Positions 16,941 to 25,559 are shown, counted from the first letter of the stretch. The stretch: DNA of 64,000 bases from Allobosea sp. ASV33 (GCF_016428755.1 NZ_JAELTI010000001.1:1-64000); one strand, 5' to 3'. Notes: generated from the sequence alone by a model not told the origin. Numbers and translations: made by a program.

Positions 16941-18107
16941 GTGACCTCGACATTCCTGCTCTCGGCCGACACAGAAACGCGGCGCGCCCTGCAGCTCGAC
17001 GCGCTCGCCGGGATTTTGCCGCTGGAGCGGCGCGATCAGCTCGCCAAAATCCTAACCGATGACGATGTCGCGACGCTGCGCCACCTGGCCCAGGAGGGCA
17101 TGGGCGAGAATTCCTTGCGCGCGCTCGCGTCGGATCTGGCCTATCTCGAAGCCTGGGCGCTCGCGTCGACAGGCTCCCCGCTGCCCTGGCCGGCGCACGA
17201 AGCGCTGGTTCTGAAATTTGTCGCGCACCATCTCTGGGATCCGGCCCAACGCGAAAGCGATCCCGGTCATGGCATGCCCGAGGAGGTCGCCGCGCGTCTA
17301 CGCCTGGAGGGTCGCTTGCGCGTCGCGGGACCGCATGCGCCGGCGACGGTCAAGCGCCGATTGGCCCATTGGGCGACGCTGCATCGCTGGAAAGGCCATT
17401 TGGGACCCTTCGCCGCGCCCTCGCTACGAACGGCCATGCGCCTGGCGGTGCGGGCCAGCGCCCGGCCACGCCGGCGCAAAAGCCAGCGTGCCGTCACCCG
17501 CGAGATTCTCGACCGCTTGCTGGCGACCTGTCGCAGCAATCGCTTGAGCGACACGCGCGACCTCGCCCTGCTTCTGGTCGCCTTCGGTTCCGGCGGGCGG
17601 CGCCGCAGTGAAATCGCCCGCTTACGAGTCGAGCAAATCAGCGAGGAGGCGCCGGTGCCGCGCGATCCCGACGATCCGGACTCAGATCGCCTGCCTTGCC
17701 TGGCGATCGCACTCGGCAAGACCAAGACCGCTGCCGCCGAAGACGACGCGCGTGTCCTGATCGTGGGGCCGCCGGTCGAGGCACTGCGCGACTGGCTCGA
17801 GCGCGCCAACATTAGCAAGGGCGCGGTGTTCCGGGCGATCGACCGTTGGGAGGGCCTCTCGGATCGCGCCCTGACCCCGCAAGCCGTCAATCTGATCCTC
17901 AAAAGCCGCTGCGCCCAGGCCGGGCTCGATCCGTTGGCGTTCTCCGCGCACGGCCTGCGCTCAGGCTATCTGACCGAGGCGGCCCGCAACGGCGTCTCCC
18001 TCCCCGCTGCGATGCAGCAGTCGCAGCATCGCTCGGTCCAGCAGGCGGCAAGCTACTATAACGACGCCGAGCGGCAATTCAGCCAAGCTGCCCGCCTGGC
18101 ACTTTGA
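16941..18107 (+). CDS. Tyrosine site-specific recombinase/integrase
   Basis: 388 residues from a GTG with an ideal AGGAG five bases upstream; an in-frame GTG at 16917 is less well placed. The N-terminal half is a SAM-like core-binding domain (ENSLRALASDLAYLEAW). The catalytic half shows the first Arg near 222 (GSGGRRRSEIARL), HGLR at ~337-340, a second His near 363 (QQSQHRS) and the Tyr nucleophile at ~372-373 (SYYND). The set R-H-R-H-Y is complete, so the enzyme should be active. It lacks an adjacent excisionase. Its job may be plasmid multimer resolution or integration; the inverted repeat upstream is a candidate site. Confidence 0.88.
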   Translation: MTSTFLLSADTETRRALQLDALAGILPLERRDQLAKILTDDDVATLRHLAQEGMGENSLRALASDLAYLEAWALASTGSPLPWPAHEALVLKFVAHHLWDPAQRESDPGHGMPEEVAARLRLEGRLRVAGPHAPATVKRRLAHWATLHRWKGHLGPFAAPSLRTAMRLAVRASARPRRRKSQRAVTREILDRLLATCRSNRLSDTRDLALLLVAFGSGGRRRSEIARLRVEQISEEAPVPRDPDDPDSDRLPCLAIALGKTKTAAAEDDARVLIVGPPVEALRDWLERANISKGAVFRAIDRWEGLSDRALTPQAVNLILKSRCAQAGLDPLAFSAHGLRSGYLTEAARNGVSLPAAMQQSQHRSVQQAASYYNDAERQFSQAARLAL

Positions 18108-18196
18108 ATTGTTGAGTCGACGTGGTCGGCGCGAGCTCCGTCAGGCTCAGCCGAGATGGACGGGCACCTCGCCCGGAAGGCCGCTGCGAGCGACCG

Positions 18197-18544
18197 CTAG
18201 ACACCCAGATGCTTCTTGAGCTGATCACCCACCTCAGCCATCAGGGCGGGGTTGATACGGCCAAGCTGCTGAGCGTGAGCGGCCTCGATCGTCGCGATCT
18301 TGACAGTACGGATCACACTCGGAGCCGGCAAGCCGGCCTCCTGATAGGATCGTCCCAGCGACACATCCCCGAGCCATGGCCGATTCTCGGCGCTGGTGAT
18401 CATGACAACCCACAGCAGTGCATTCCCCTCCCCGATCGCACCGTTGCTGACGACAAGCGCCGGGCGGTGTTGCCTTGTGTTGCGGTCGGTATAGGGAAAT
18501 GGCACCCGGACGACGTCGCCCTGCTGAAAATCAGAGGGAGGCAT
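18197..18544 (-). CDS. mazF: MazF/PemK-type toxin
   Basis: 115 residues from the ATG at 18544, preceded by GGAGAG, rather than the longer frame. The PemK/MazF pattern is present: FQQGDVVRVPFPYTDRN at the N-terminus, RPALVVSN, ENRPWLGDVSL and LPAPSVIRTVKIATIEA. These toxins are sequence-specific mRNA endoribonucleases. The start codon lies 14 bases inside the antitoxin gene, giving translational coupling. Confidence 0.85.
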   Translation of the reverse strand: MPPSDFQQGDVVRVPFPYTDRNTRQHRPALVVSNGAIGEGNALLWVVMITSAENRPWLGDVSLGRSYQEAGLPAPSVIRTVKIATIEAAHAQQLGRINPALMAEVGDQLKKHLGV

Positions 18545-18749
18545 AAGCTCTCCGATCGGCTTCACTGTCCCACTCGCCGAACGTGCCGAACGGATCCTCG
18601 GGCACGACCGACACCGGCGCCTTGCGGATCACGACGGTGGCGCCTTCGATGCTATAAGCGATCTCGTCGCCTTCCCGCAGCTGCAGCGCTGTCCGAATGG
18701 ACTGCGGGATTGTCGTCTGCGCCTTGCTTGTCAGCTTACTCGTGATCAT
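18531..18749 (-). CDS. mazE: AbrB/MazE-family antitoxin
   Basis: 72 residues. The N-terminal swapped-hairpin AbrB fold is evident (SKLTSKAQTTIPQSIRTAL, LREGDEIAYSIEG, VVIRKA). The acidic C-terminal tail (PEDPFGTFGEWDSEADRRAY) is the toxin-binding part. A GAGGA site precedes the ATG. Two tandem palindromes directly upstream are likely its operators. Confidence 0.85.
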   Translation of the reverse strand: MITSKLTSKAQTTIPQSIRTALQLREGDEIAYSIEGATVVIRKAPVSVVPEDPFGTFGEWDSEADRRAYASL

Positions 18750-18762
18750 GATGAGTCCTCGT

Positions 18763-18793
18763 AAGGAAAGTCCTTACAGTAAGGAAAATCCTT
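18763..18793. promoter_or_regulatory. Tandem operator palindromes upstream of mazEF
   Basis: Two 13-bp palindromes of the form AAGGA-N3-TCCTT at 18763-18775 and 18781-18793, offset by 18 bp, begin 13 bases upstream of the mazE start. This is the usual architecture for cooperative autorepression by an AbrB-type antitoxin-toxin complex. Confidence 0.65.
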
Positions 18794-19012
18794 TCCAAGC
18801 GCAAGCTTGCGGTGGCTATGCTGTCAGCATCGTTCGCACAAACGTCACGATCCCATCCGCCAGACCAAAAGCCGCATAAATGACCACTGGGGGCATTTAA
18901 GCGCTTAGCCTCATCACCCTAGCCGCCACCTACCCGATGGGCACTCAGCGAGCCTCCTACGAGGTCGACTTTTCCCCTCCTGCCGAATTTGCGCGCGTTC
19001 GAAATGCCCGAC

Positions 19013-19126
19013 CTAGCGGAGCAGCGGCAGCACGATGGTCGCAGCAATCGCCACGACGATGGCACTCCGAATGAGGATGCCGTTGATCCGCGCCATAGAG
19101 GCGTCCGAGTTGTCAGGCGTACGCAT
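19013..19126 (-). CDS. Very small single-pass membrane protein
   Basis: 37 residues: a short polar N-terminus with several Asp/Asn and a hydrophobic C-terminal helix (IRSAIVVAIAATIVLPLL). A GGGAGGCGAGG site sits just before the ATG, which supports translation. No family is recognised; the gene stands alone between mazEF and the tRNA fragment. Confidence 0.5.
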   Translation of the reverse strand: MRTPDNSDASMARINGILIRSAIVVAIAATIVLPLLR

Positions 19127-19374
19127 AACCTCGCCTCCCTCTCTCCCCAGCTTCGGTCTCGTCCTGACCTCGTGCAATCGGGATTGTTTGCAAACCGGCA
19201 GACTCTCCTCTTCTGTGGCCAGGCAGCAACGCAGCGAGCTCCCCTCCTTCCCACAGACAATCAGTTCGTAGGGCCAACGAGGTAGCCTGCCGCCGGACTG
19301 AGGGCTCATCTCGGACCTGAGAGAAACGATCGCGCAGCCTTGTTTGCTCATCGCGCGGAATGCCAGACGCCCAA

Positions 19375-19434
19375 GCGGGCCGGTAGCTCAATGGTTAAAG
19401 CTCGCCGCTCACAACAGGGCCGAGGCCGGCCCGG
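19375..19434 (+). pseudogene. 5' half of a tRNA-Val(CAC)-like gene
   Basis: The segment from 19377 reads as an acceptor strand GGGCCGG, TA, a D arm with GGTTAAA loop, and the 5' anticodon stem CGCCG. The loop CTCACAA follows, placing CAC (Val) at the anticodon. After the loop the expected 3' stem CGGCG is replaced by CAGGG, and no T arm with GGTTCGA or CCA-adjacent acceptor strand follows. It is therefore a truncated or rearranged tRNA, possibly left by integration or deletion at a tRNA attachment site. Confidence 0.5.
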
Positions 19435-19488
19435 CGCCTGCTATGCCAGTCCAACAAGGTGACCGCCGCAACAACGGGAGCCTTCCGG

Positions 19489-19779
19489 CTATGCCCCCAC
19501 GTTCGTCGCCGAAGCTGCTACGACACCGTAGCCCCGCTTGGTCTTTCTGAGCAGCCAGTCCTGCAGCGCCTCGGCTGCGGCTTCTTGATCCCCAAAGAGG
19601 TCCAATCGCCGCCGGCCGGGACGGCCCCGGCGTCCCCATTCGCGAACGAGCGCGACATCGCCAAACAGGGTTGGCTCAATCGCAAGCACATAGAAGCGCG
19701 CCATATTCTGTGCTGGATCAGATCGGTCTAACACCAACATTTGCAAGCGCGGCACGTCTTTGACGAAGGAGCTGTCCAT
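19489..19779 (-). CDS. WGR-domain protein
   Basis: 96 residues made almost entirely of one WGR domain: NMARFYVLAIEP, LFGDVALVREWGRRG (the Trp-Gly-Arg core), RRRLDLF and an EALQDWLLRKTKRGY helix. WGR domains bind nucleic acid and occur in PARPs and in small stand-alone plasmid proteins. The shorter start at 19740 (MLVLDRSD) fits the domain equally well. No obvious partner gene. Confidence 0.8.
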   Translation of the reverse strand: MDSSFVKDVPRLQMLVLDRSDPAQNMARFYVLAIEPTLFGDVALVREWGRRGRPGRRRLDLFGDQEAAAEALQDWLLRKTKRGYGVVAASATNVGA

Positions 19780-19902
19780 GCGCGCATCTCGCGCTCATGG
19801 CAGACACCCGTCCAACGCAAAGGATGAATCAATCCCGCGCTTATGATTCATAGCGTTGATGAACCACGAGATGCCCTGCAGAACCTCGCCCTCGCCGCGA
19901 GG

Positions 19903-20109
19903 TCAGATCCCGGATTTGGCGCGCAGGTCCTCAACCGTCGCCGCGCTCACGAGCTCGGCTTGCCCCACCAGCACGCCGCCCTTCATCACCGAACAAGCAG
20001 TCACACCGGGGCGTGTCTGGATATCCTGGTAGCGACGAAGCGCCTCCACCGCAGAAGGGGCTGCTTCCTTGACCTTGCTACCCCGGATCGTGGCCTTGAT
20101 CTGAAACAC
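19903..20109 (-). CDS. Small conserved-looking hypothetical protein
   Basis: 68 residues from a GTG at 20107-20109 preceded by AAAGGA six bases upstream, which is better than the upstream ATG. The sequence runs FQIKATIRGSKVKEAAPSAV, a central helix, and VTACSVMKGGVLVGQAELVS, suggesting a short alpha/beta protein. No family recognised. Confidence 0.45.
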   Translation of the reverse strand: MFQIKATIRGSKVKEAAPSAVEALRRYQDIQTRPGVTACSVMKGGVLVGQAELVSAATVEDLRAKSGI

Positions 20110-20264
20110 GTCTATTCCTTTGAAACACCGAAACTGCAGCATCAAGAACCCGCCTTAGCCGCATCGTTCATGGGAGCTGGCGGCGCCAATATCGAACCGA
20201 CCGCCTTGCACCCCAAGAGATCATCCGAGGCGATATCAGACGCCAGATTAAATTGGCGTCGGTA

Positions 20265-20720
20265 TTAAGACTTGAAGTTGCGATCGACCTCGTTAGGGGC
20301 GGTGCCACCCCCGTACTCCTTGGCGAGCAAGTAGCCACGGACATCCATCAGCTCAGGTTCGAAGCCGGACAGCATCAGCTCCATGGGCGCTTTCCCATTG
20401 AACGCGTTGTAACGATTGATGCCTCGGAGCCATTTCAAGCCCTCGCCGTCAGTCCCCTCCAACAGAGGGAGGGATCTGTAAATTCCGAGCACCGCAGAAA
20501 TCCGCAAAAGGACGTCGGTTTCAAGGGTCAGAGGTTCGTCGGCGCGGGCAGCGTCAGACAGGTCTGAAATTCCTCCGATGTGGGCATACCCAGACGCGTT
20601 CGGATCTCGGCAATATCGAGCTACGCGCGCGACAATGAGCAGCGTCCTTAAGCCAGGTCCACTCACTCTGGTCCGGTTTTCCGGACTGGCATCGATCGGC
20701 GCCGGCGGCTTCCAATTCAT
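20265..20720 (-). CDS. MbcA/ParS/Xre-type antitoxin, orphan
   Basis: About 151 residues. An N-terminal degenerate HTH region (SGPGLRTLLIVARVAR) precedes the MbcA/ParS/Xre toxin-binding domain: TLETDVLLRISAVLGIYRSL, EGLKWLRGINRYNAFNGKAP, MELMLSGFEPELMDVRGYLL. In typical loci a RES-domain toxin gene follows; the DNA downstream (20146-20264) holds none, so the toxin has been lost or this copy acts as an anti-addiction module. The gene ends ~80 bp after repC on the same strand. Confidence 0.7.
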   Translation of the reverse strand: MNWKPPAPIDASPENRTRVSGPGLRTLLIVARVARYCRDPNASGYAHIGGISDLSDAARADEPLTLETDVLLRISAVLGIYRSLPLLEGTDGEGLKWLRGINRYNAFNGKAPMELMLSGFEPELMDVRGYLLAKEYGGGTAPNEVDRNFKS

Positions 20721-20801
20721 CGAGCAAACCCTATCACCACAGACCCTTTGTACCACTTACTGTCGGCAACGGCCCGCACATGTCGGCGATCCACGGATGC
20801 G

Positions 20802-22031
20802 CTATGCTCGTTTCGGTTCACGCCGCCGGCTTCCGATCAACGCCATCAGCATAGGTCCGATCGAGAATTCGTTGGCTTCCGCTTTCCGCGTCAGGCCGCG
20901 CAGATAACCACCGGCGCTCGAGATTGCCTCCCCGCGCTGCAGGATTGCCGCAACGACAATTGAGGCTTCGGTTTCGCCCATCGCATTCTGGGCATCGAGC
21001 CAGGCGCTCGGGCTAATTCCGAGCATCGATCGCACCATCGCCGCCGTCGCCAGGAAATCCCGCCAATTTGAAATCCCGCCGCGAGCATAATCGATGATAT
21101 CTGGACAGGCATCCAAAACCATTCCCAGGGGGAACGGCCGTTCGGGCTTCTTCACGGGTTCCGGCTGGATCTCGACGATCGCCACCCTGCTTTCTGGAAA
21201 GCTAGGTTCAAGATCAATAGGAGAGTCTGTTTTTGAATTTTGTATGTGACGCTCAGAATGAGACTCATTGCCGCTCATATTTTGAGTTTTGATGTGATCC
21301 TCCAACAGGCTGAGCACTTCGTCCGCCAGTAGTGACAGCTCTTCGGCGATCGGCTCCAGGACTTGGCGCGTAGCAGAACGCGGAACCCGGCCGATAATGC
21401 CTCGATAGAGCTCGTGAATCTCCATCCAGTCCGCCGGGCCCTGCCCTCCTCGCTGGGTGGACACGCCCTCTTCCATGCCGGTCGCAATCATCTTCGCGAT
21501 GTCACGCCGACAGATGGTGATCTTCTCGCGCACCAGCTTCAGCGCTCGCTCCTCGAGTTGGACCTCGTCGGCCCAAGTTTCGAATTCCTCGGCGCGAACG
21601 ACAAGCGGCGACAGATCAAAGCCAAACGCGACCTCGACCTCCCCTGCCCTGTCCTTGCGCGCATAGCGCTTGCCGTTGGGACTATCCCGACGGATGACCA
21701 GCCCACAATCGACCAGGACGGCCAGATGGCGCCGCAGCGTCGCCGGCGGCATGCCGTGCGCCCGCAGGCAGAGCTGCTGGTTTGACGGGAAGACGATCAA
21801 CCCCTCGCCCGTCAGTACAGTTTCCGGGTGAAACGTCAGGAGAGCGTCCAGAACAGCCAGCGCACGCTCGGTAACACCGATGCGAGCTTTCGCCGTGCAG
21901 ATCGCCCGGAAGATGTTCCATTTATGAACCGCCTTCTCAGGCGGACGTTCTTTTGCAATCGCCTGACTTGCAACATGGGCAAGCGTCAGCGATCGCCGCC
22001 CAAAGGGCGTCGTCGAGATGTGCGAAACCAA
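20802..22031 (-). CDS. repC: RepC replication initiator
   Basis: 409 residues with the RepC N-terminal winged-HTH pattern (KWNIFRAICTAKARIGVTERALAVLDALLTFHPE, then SNQQLCLRAHGMPPATLRRHLAVLVDCGLV). The C-terminal domain ends FSIGPMLMALIG. RepC is the essential initiator of repABC plasmids and acts in cis on an origin inside its own gene. An AT-rich stretch near 21221-21300 is the likely oriV. It follows repB after a 164-bp gap encoding the antisense RNA. Confidence 0.95.
   Translation of the reverse strand: MVSHISTTPFGRRSLTLAHVASQAIAKERPPEKAVHKWNIFRAICTAKARIGVTERALAVLDALLTFHPETVLTGEGLIVFPSNQQLCLRAHGMPPATLRRHLAVLVDCGLVIRRDSPNGKRYARKDRAGEVEVAFGFDLSPLVVRAEEFETWADEVQLEERALKLVREKITICRRDIAKMIATGMEEGVSTQRGGQGPADWMEIHELYRGIIGRVPRSATRQVLEPIAEELSLLADEVLSLLEDHIKTQNMSGNESHSERHIQNSKTDSPIDLEPSFPESRVAIVEIQPEPVKKPERPFPLGMVLDACPDIIDYARGGISNWRDFLATAAMVRSMLGISPSAWLDAQNAMGETEASIVVAAILQRGEAISSAGGYLRGLTRKAEANEFSIGPMLMALIGSRRREPKRA
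21221..21300. other. Putative oriV: AT-rich segment inside repC
   Basis: This stretch of repC (runs such as TGTTTTTGAATTTTGTATG and CTCATATTTTGAGTTTTGATG) is much richer in A+T than its GC-rich surroundings. In characterised repABC replicons the origin lies in such an AT-rich part of repC, which is the basis for the call. Confidence 0.5.
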
Positions 22032-22100
22032 GTTCTTTCACCTATCGTTAGGCAAAAGAAATCCGCTCGCCGAAACGGCGCTGAACCCCTTGCGGGACTC

Positions 22101-22187
22101 TTGACTGTGATTCGTGGAAGTGCGATTCTGTGTTTGCTTAGGACACAGAGAAGGGCTTCCGGACGTCGTTTCGGGGGCCTTTTTCTT
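22101..22187 (+). ncRNA. Counter-transcript RNA (incompatibility RNA) of repABC
   Basis: Antisense to the repB-repC intergenic leader. A -35 TTGACT lies at 22101-22106 with a weak -10 (GATTCT) 17 bp later. A strong hairpin follows at 22151-22180 (AAGG-CTTCCG paired with CGGGGGCCTT), then a T-rich tract, forming an intrinsic terminator. This layout matches the small RNA that represses repC expression in repABC plasmids. The mature RNA would start near 22131-22136. Confidence 0.75.
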
Positions 22188-22195
22188 TTGCGGGG

Positions 22196-23185
22196 CTAAT
22201 CTCCGTTTGCAGTGTTACCCTTCCGACCTCTGAAGTCGTCGTAGAGACGGTCCAGATTATCGGACAAATAGCTGCCGAACGCCTTGGCGTCCGGCCCCTT
22301 GGCTTTGATAGCCAAAGTGAATTTCTTTCCTTCGGCCGACATCTCCGCTGCGAGAGTGCCGTCGCGTGGTGCCCAGCTTTGCTTGCTCGGCTCGCTCCGA
22401 CTCCTACTCTGCTTGATTTTGAGCCGCTTCTCGACCGCAATGAACCTCGCGTCGCTTGCAAGCTCTGCAAAGCCTTCAGCCTCAACCACTTCGACAGCCG
22501 CGTCATAATTGGACGGACGCTCTAGGAGCAGCTTCAGCTCGTACCAGCGGTCGCGACCGATGCCCTTCGCGGATCCGATCGCGCGCAAGACCTTCTCCGG
22601 AATGCTCGCGACGGCAAGCATCTTCGACAAGGTAGTCCGGTCCAAGGCGAGGGCCGTTATGACAATCGCATTGTCCTCGTCGTAGCGCAGCTTCGCCAGT
22701 TCGGACGCATACAGTGCCTTCTCGATGAATGAGAGGTTCGCACGAGCCGAATTCTCCTGACCTTGAGCAACTACATGCTCGCGGTCCTTCATCTCCTTGA
22801 TGACGGCCCGAACCTTGCGGCCAAGTGCCTTGGCGACTTTCAGACGCCGATGACCGAAGACCACCATGTAGCGCTCGGCCACCGTTGGATGCGGCCGCAC
22901 CAAAATTGGACTGTCCTGCCCGCGCTCACGGATGGCTTCTAGGATCTCATCGAACTCCTGTTCGTTCTCATCGAGGCGATCCCTGACAAAGGACGGGTCG
23001 ACACTGTCGGGATCGAGCTCGACGATCGGCTCGCCTTCCATGAGCTTGTCCGCACGCGCCGTAATCTCGTTCAGTGAGTTGAGAAACGACTTGGATGCAC
23101 CCTTGACCGTATAGTCGAGGGCAGGGTGCTCCGGAGCGGGAGCCTCGCTGGCCATCAGGTTTGCGAAGGGGTTTTTACGAGCCAA
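22196..23185 (-). CDS. repB: RepB, ParB-like partition protein
   Basis: 329 residues, beginning MARKNPFANLMA. It carries a ParB nuclease/NTP-binding-like core (GQDSPILVRPHP, YMVVFGHRRLKVAKALG, DREHVVAQGQENSARANLSFIEKA) and an HTH (DEDNAIVITALALDRTTLSKMLAV). RepB binds parS and couples it to RepA. It starts 72 bp after repA and belongs to the repABC operon. Confidence 0.95.
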   Translation of the reverse strand: MARKNPFANLMASEAPAPEHPALDYTVKGASKSFLNSLNEITARADKLMEGEPIVELDPDSVDPSFVRDRLDENEQEFDEILEAIRERGQDSPILVRPHPTVAERYMVVFGHRRLKVAKALGRKVRAVIKEMKDREHVVAQGQENSARANLSFIEKALYASELAKLRYDEDNAIVITALALDRTTLSKMLAVASIPEKVLRAIGSAKGIGRDRWYELKLLLERPSNYDAAVEVVEAEGFAELASDARFIAVEKRLKIKQSRSRSEPSKQSWAPRDGTLAAEMSAEGKKFTLAIKAKGPDAKAFGSYLSDNLDRLYDDFRGRKGNTANGD

Positions 23186-23257
23186 TCCGCGCCCTCCTCA
23201 TTCGAGGCATGCTATTGAAACAAGGGTGTTTTTTGCCAGAATTTACGGCAGTCAACA

Positions 23258-24445
23258 TCAGAGTCGCCCCCACGCTTGGTGGATCAGTCCCTGAACCTCG
23301 AAATTGACTGCATCCATGCACTCGATCGCACGGTCATAGGTTTCGCGGGTGAAGTTCGCACGTTCCACCTCATACAGGGTCTGTTTGGTTAACCCTGCAT
23401 CCGAGATGGCGGTTGATTTGACCATTTGCGCCTTCAGCATTTCCGCCGCGAGCATACTCTGCATGAGGCCAAGCATCTCGACCTGCGGTACGTCAGTTGG
23501 TTCAAAGCGCGTAATCAGGTATCGGAGCCAATCCATGCGGACCTCCGCACCAGCGTCCTTGATGGTCTTAGCGATGTTTCCTAGCATCAGCAGAAATTGG
23601 CTCATGGACATCAGGTCGAGCATCTGCGGATGGACCGTAATGAGAACCGATGTCGCGGCGATCAACGCCGTCAAAGTCAGGTAGCCAAGCTGAGGAGGAC
23701 AATCCACGACGACGACATCGTAAGAGGAATCAACTTCCTTGAGCGCATTGCCAAATCGGGTAAAGAACCGCTTGCCCTCAAGTGAATTCTGCATCGCTAA
23801 CGGCGTGTCGTATTCGTATTCCTGAAGTTCAAGGTTCGCGGGGATCACATCCAACGATGGGAAGTTCGTGCGCATGATCACGTCGCGAATCGGCTTGCGC
23901 TGATCATCGTATCGGATCGCATCATACAGCGACGGGTTCTTGTCCAGCTCAGGTTGAAAGCCGTAAAGCGCCGACAGCGAAGCCTGAGGGTCCAGATCAA
24001 CGGCCAGGACACGATGACCGGTCAAAGCCAGGTGCTGCGCCAAGTGCGCTGTGGTCGTCGTCTTGCCCGAGCCACCCTTGAAGTTGACAACAGCGATGAC
24101 CTGCAGCTTCTCGCCGGGTTTGCGATGTGGGACGTATTTTTTGACGTCGGACCGTCCGTTTTTGTCGAGATAATGCCTGAGCTCCAACATTTGCTCGGCA
24201 GTGTAGAAACGACGGCCACCGGCGCCGGTGAGGGGCTCGGGCCCCTTACCTTCCAGATGGAGGCGCTTGAGATTGTTCGGGCTAACACCAAGATAATGCG
24301 CAACCTCCGCCATGGGAAAACGCCTCAGCGTTTTCTTTGCATTCGGAGGGAATTTTTCCTGACGCAGTTGGTTGAGCTTCCGCGAGATCTCCGCACCCTG
24401 CTGGAGAATCTTATCGTCGAATTCGAACGGTGCGAGCGCGTTCAT
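23258..24445 (-). CDS. repA: RepA, ParA-like partition ATPase
   Basis: 395 residues. An N-terminal MerR-like HTH (FPMAEVAHYLGVSPNNLKRLHLEG, FYTAEQMLELRHYL) precedes a deviant Walker A (FKGGSGKTTTTAHLAQ), DLDPQASLSALYG, and VVVDCPPQLGYLTL. RepA segregates the plasmid with RepB and represses the repABC promoter. It is the first gene of the operon. Confidence 0.95.
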   Translation of the reverse strand: MNALAPFEFDDKILQQGAEISRKLNQLRQEKFPPNAKKTLRRFPMAEVAHYLGVSPNNLKRLHLEGKGPEPLTGAGGRRFYTAEQMLELRHYLDKNGRSDVKKYVPHRKPGEKLQVIAVVNFKGGSGKTTTTAHLAQHLALTGHRVLAVDLDPQASLSALYGFQPELDKNPSLYDAIRYDDQRKPIRDVIMRTNFPSLDVIPANLELQEYEYDTPLAMQNSLEGKRFFTRFGNALKEVDSSYDVVVVDCPPQLGYLTLTALIAATSVLITVHPQMLDLMSMSQFLLMLGNIAKTIKDAGAEVRMDWLRYLITRFEPTDVPQVEMLGLMQSMLAAEMLKAQMVKSTAISDAGLTKQTLYEVERANFTRETYDRAIECMDAVNFEVQGLIHQAWGRL

Positions 24446-24468
24446 GCTTCGGGCTGCCTCGGAGGAAA

Positions 24469-24532
24469 TAGCGCTAATTTAGCTAGTTTGGTGGATTTGG
24501 CGCTAGTATGTCCGATTGCCCGTCTTGTGCAA
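24469..24532 (-). promoter_or_regulatory. Putative repABC promoter with RepA operator palindromes
   Basis: On the minus strand, TTGCAC (complement of 24527-24532) and CATACT (complement of 24505-24510) are spaced by 16 bp. Downstream of this -10 and before the repA start are GCTAA-T-TTAGC (24473-24483) and TAGCGCTA (24469-24476). These overlapping palindromes are plausible RepA-binding sites for autorepression. Confidence 0.45.
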
Positions 24533-24542
24533 GAAAAATGGG

Positions 24543-24663
24543 GTTAATAGAGTCTTAACGAAACTCCCGGTTCGCCGCCAAATGCTCAAGCCAATACTTT
24601 GATTTCATAAATAAACCAACGACTTAGAAATTTTATGTCGACGATTGCCACCTCATCGTCGAC
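24543..24663. other. Candidate centromere-like inverted repeats upstream of repA
   Basis: Two palindromes lie just upstream of the repABC promoter: GTTAA-N7-TTAAC at 24543-24559 and a perfect GTCGACGAT-N9-ATCGTCGAC at 24637-24663. The canonical repABC parS (GTTNNCNGCNGNNAAC) was not found by eye near repABC, so one of these may take its place. Confidence 0.3.
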
Positions 24664-25152
24664 CTCGCATGGATGCCAGAGCGAAGGGCACCCAACTCAG
24701 TCACTGGCTTCGCCGCCTAACGTTTTCCGAGAATCGGTAGGACGACTCAGCTTTTCATGTCGCCGTATAGCTGGCGCGTTGCAGCCGTCATCGAGCACGA
24801 TGAGCGTCAGAGCCACCCACTGCCCGAGCGCCTTTGATGTCGGGTTCGAGCCAAGTGCCGGCCCCCAATGCAATGAGAGTATCGAAGAAGTCAGCAAGGC
24901 CCCCAAACCCACGGCTCACTGGGAGGGCTGGGATCTCCGCCACGATGGACTTCGCTTTATCGTGGGCCTCTTCCAATGAGATCGGAGGGTTCCTCGTCTG
25001 ATCGGCTTGGCCAGCGCGTAACGTCGATGGGGATCGGTCGCGGCCGCGCCCCGGCTCTCGGCCTCATCGGGAGCGATTATGGGATCGGCCGTCCGCCGGC
25101 CTGTCATGCCGCGCATGGCCTTTGTTCAGGGCAAAATCAGAGGACAAAGACC

Positions 25153-25318
25153 CCTTGCATTGATGCAATCCCGAAGCCTACCGAGGGGACAGAGGTTCAG
25201 GCTTTTCTAGCCGTTCTTTTGGCCGCAGTAGCCATTGAAATTGCCAACCTAGCCCCCGCCACGAGAAGGCTTTGCCGCGTTGTGCGTCGCTCTTAAGAGC
25301 GGCGCGCCGAGTGCCCGA
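25153..25318. repeat. Module A, left copy
   Basis: Diverged direct repeat of 28016-28183. Shared blocks include CCTTGCAyTGATGCAAT at the left and AAGGCTTTGCCGCGTTGTGC towards the right. Non-coding in both copies. Confidence 0.6.
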
Positions 25319-25559
25319 CGCTGATCCGGGAGGCCGCGTGGCCAAGGCTCAGGGCGCCATGAATCGCAGCGGAGCGTCGAACGGATTGATGCATGAGAGG
25401 AGCAGCGGTCAGACTCTTGCGCCGGTATGAACGGTGGTCGACCGGGTGCGGTCGGCTGCGGGGCGTAATGAATCAGGCGGCCCGGCTGTTCTGTAGCTCA
25501 ACCCCGAGGATACGCTTGCGCAACGTCGGAGGAGGGAATTGGCCAATCGGCCATAAAGA

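Noticed and set aside
19375-19434. Functional tRNA gene
   Set aside because: 3' anticodon stem, T arm and acceptor 3' strand do not form.
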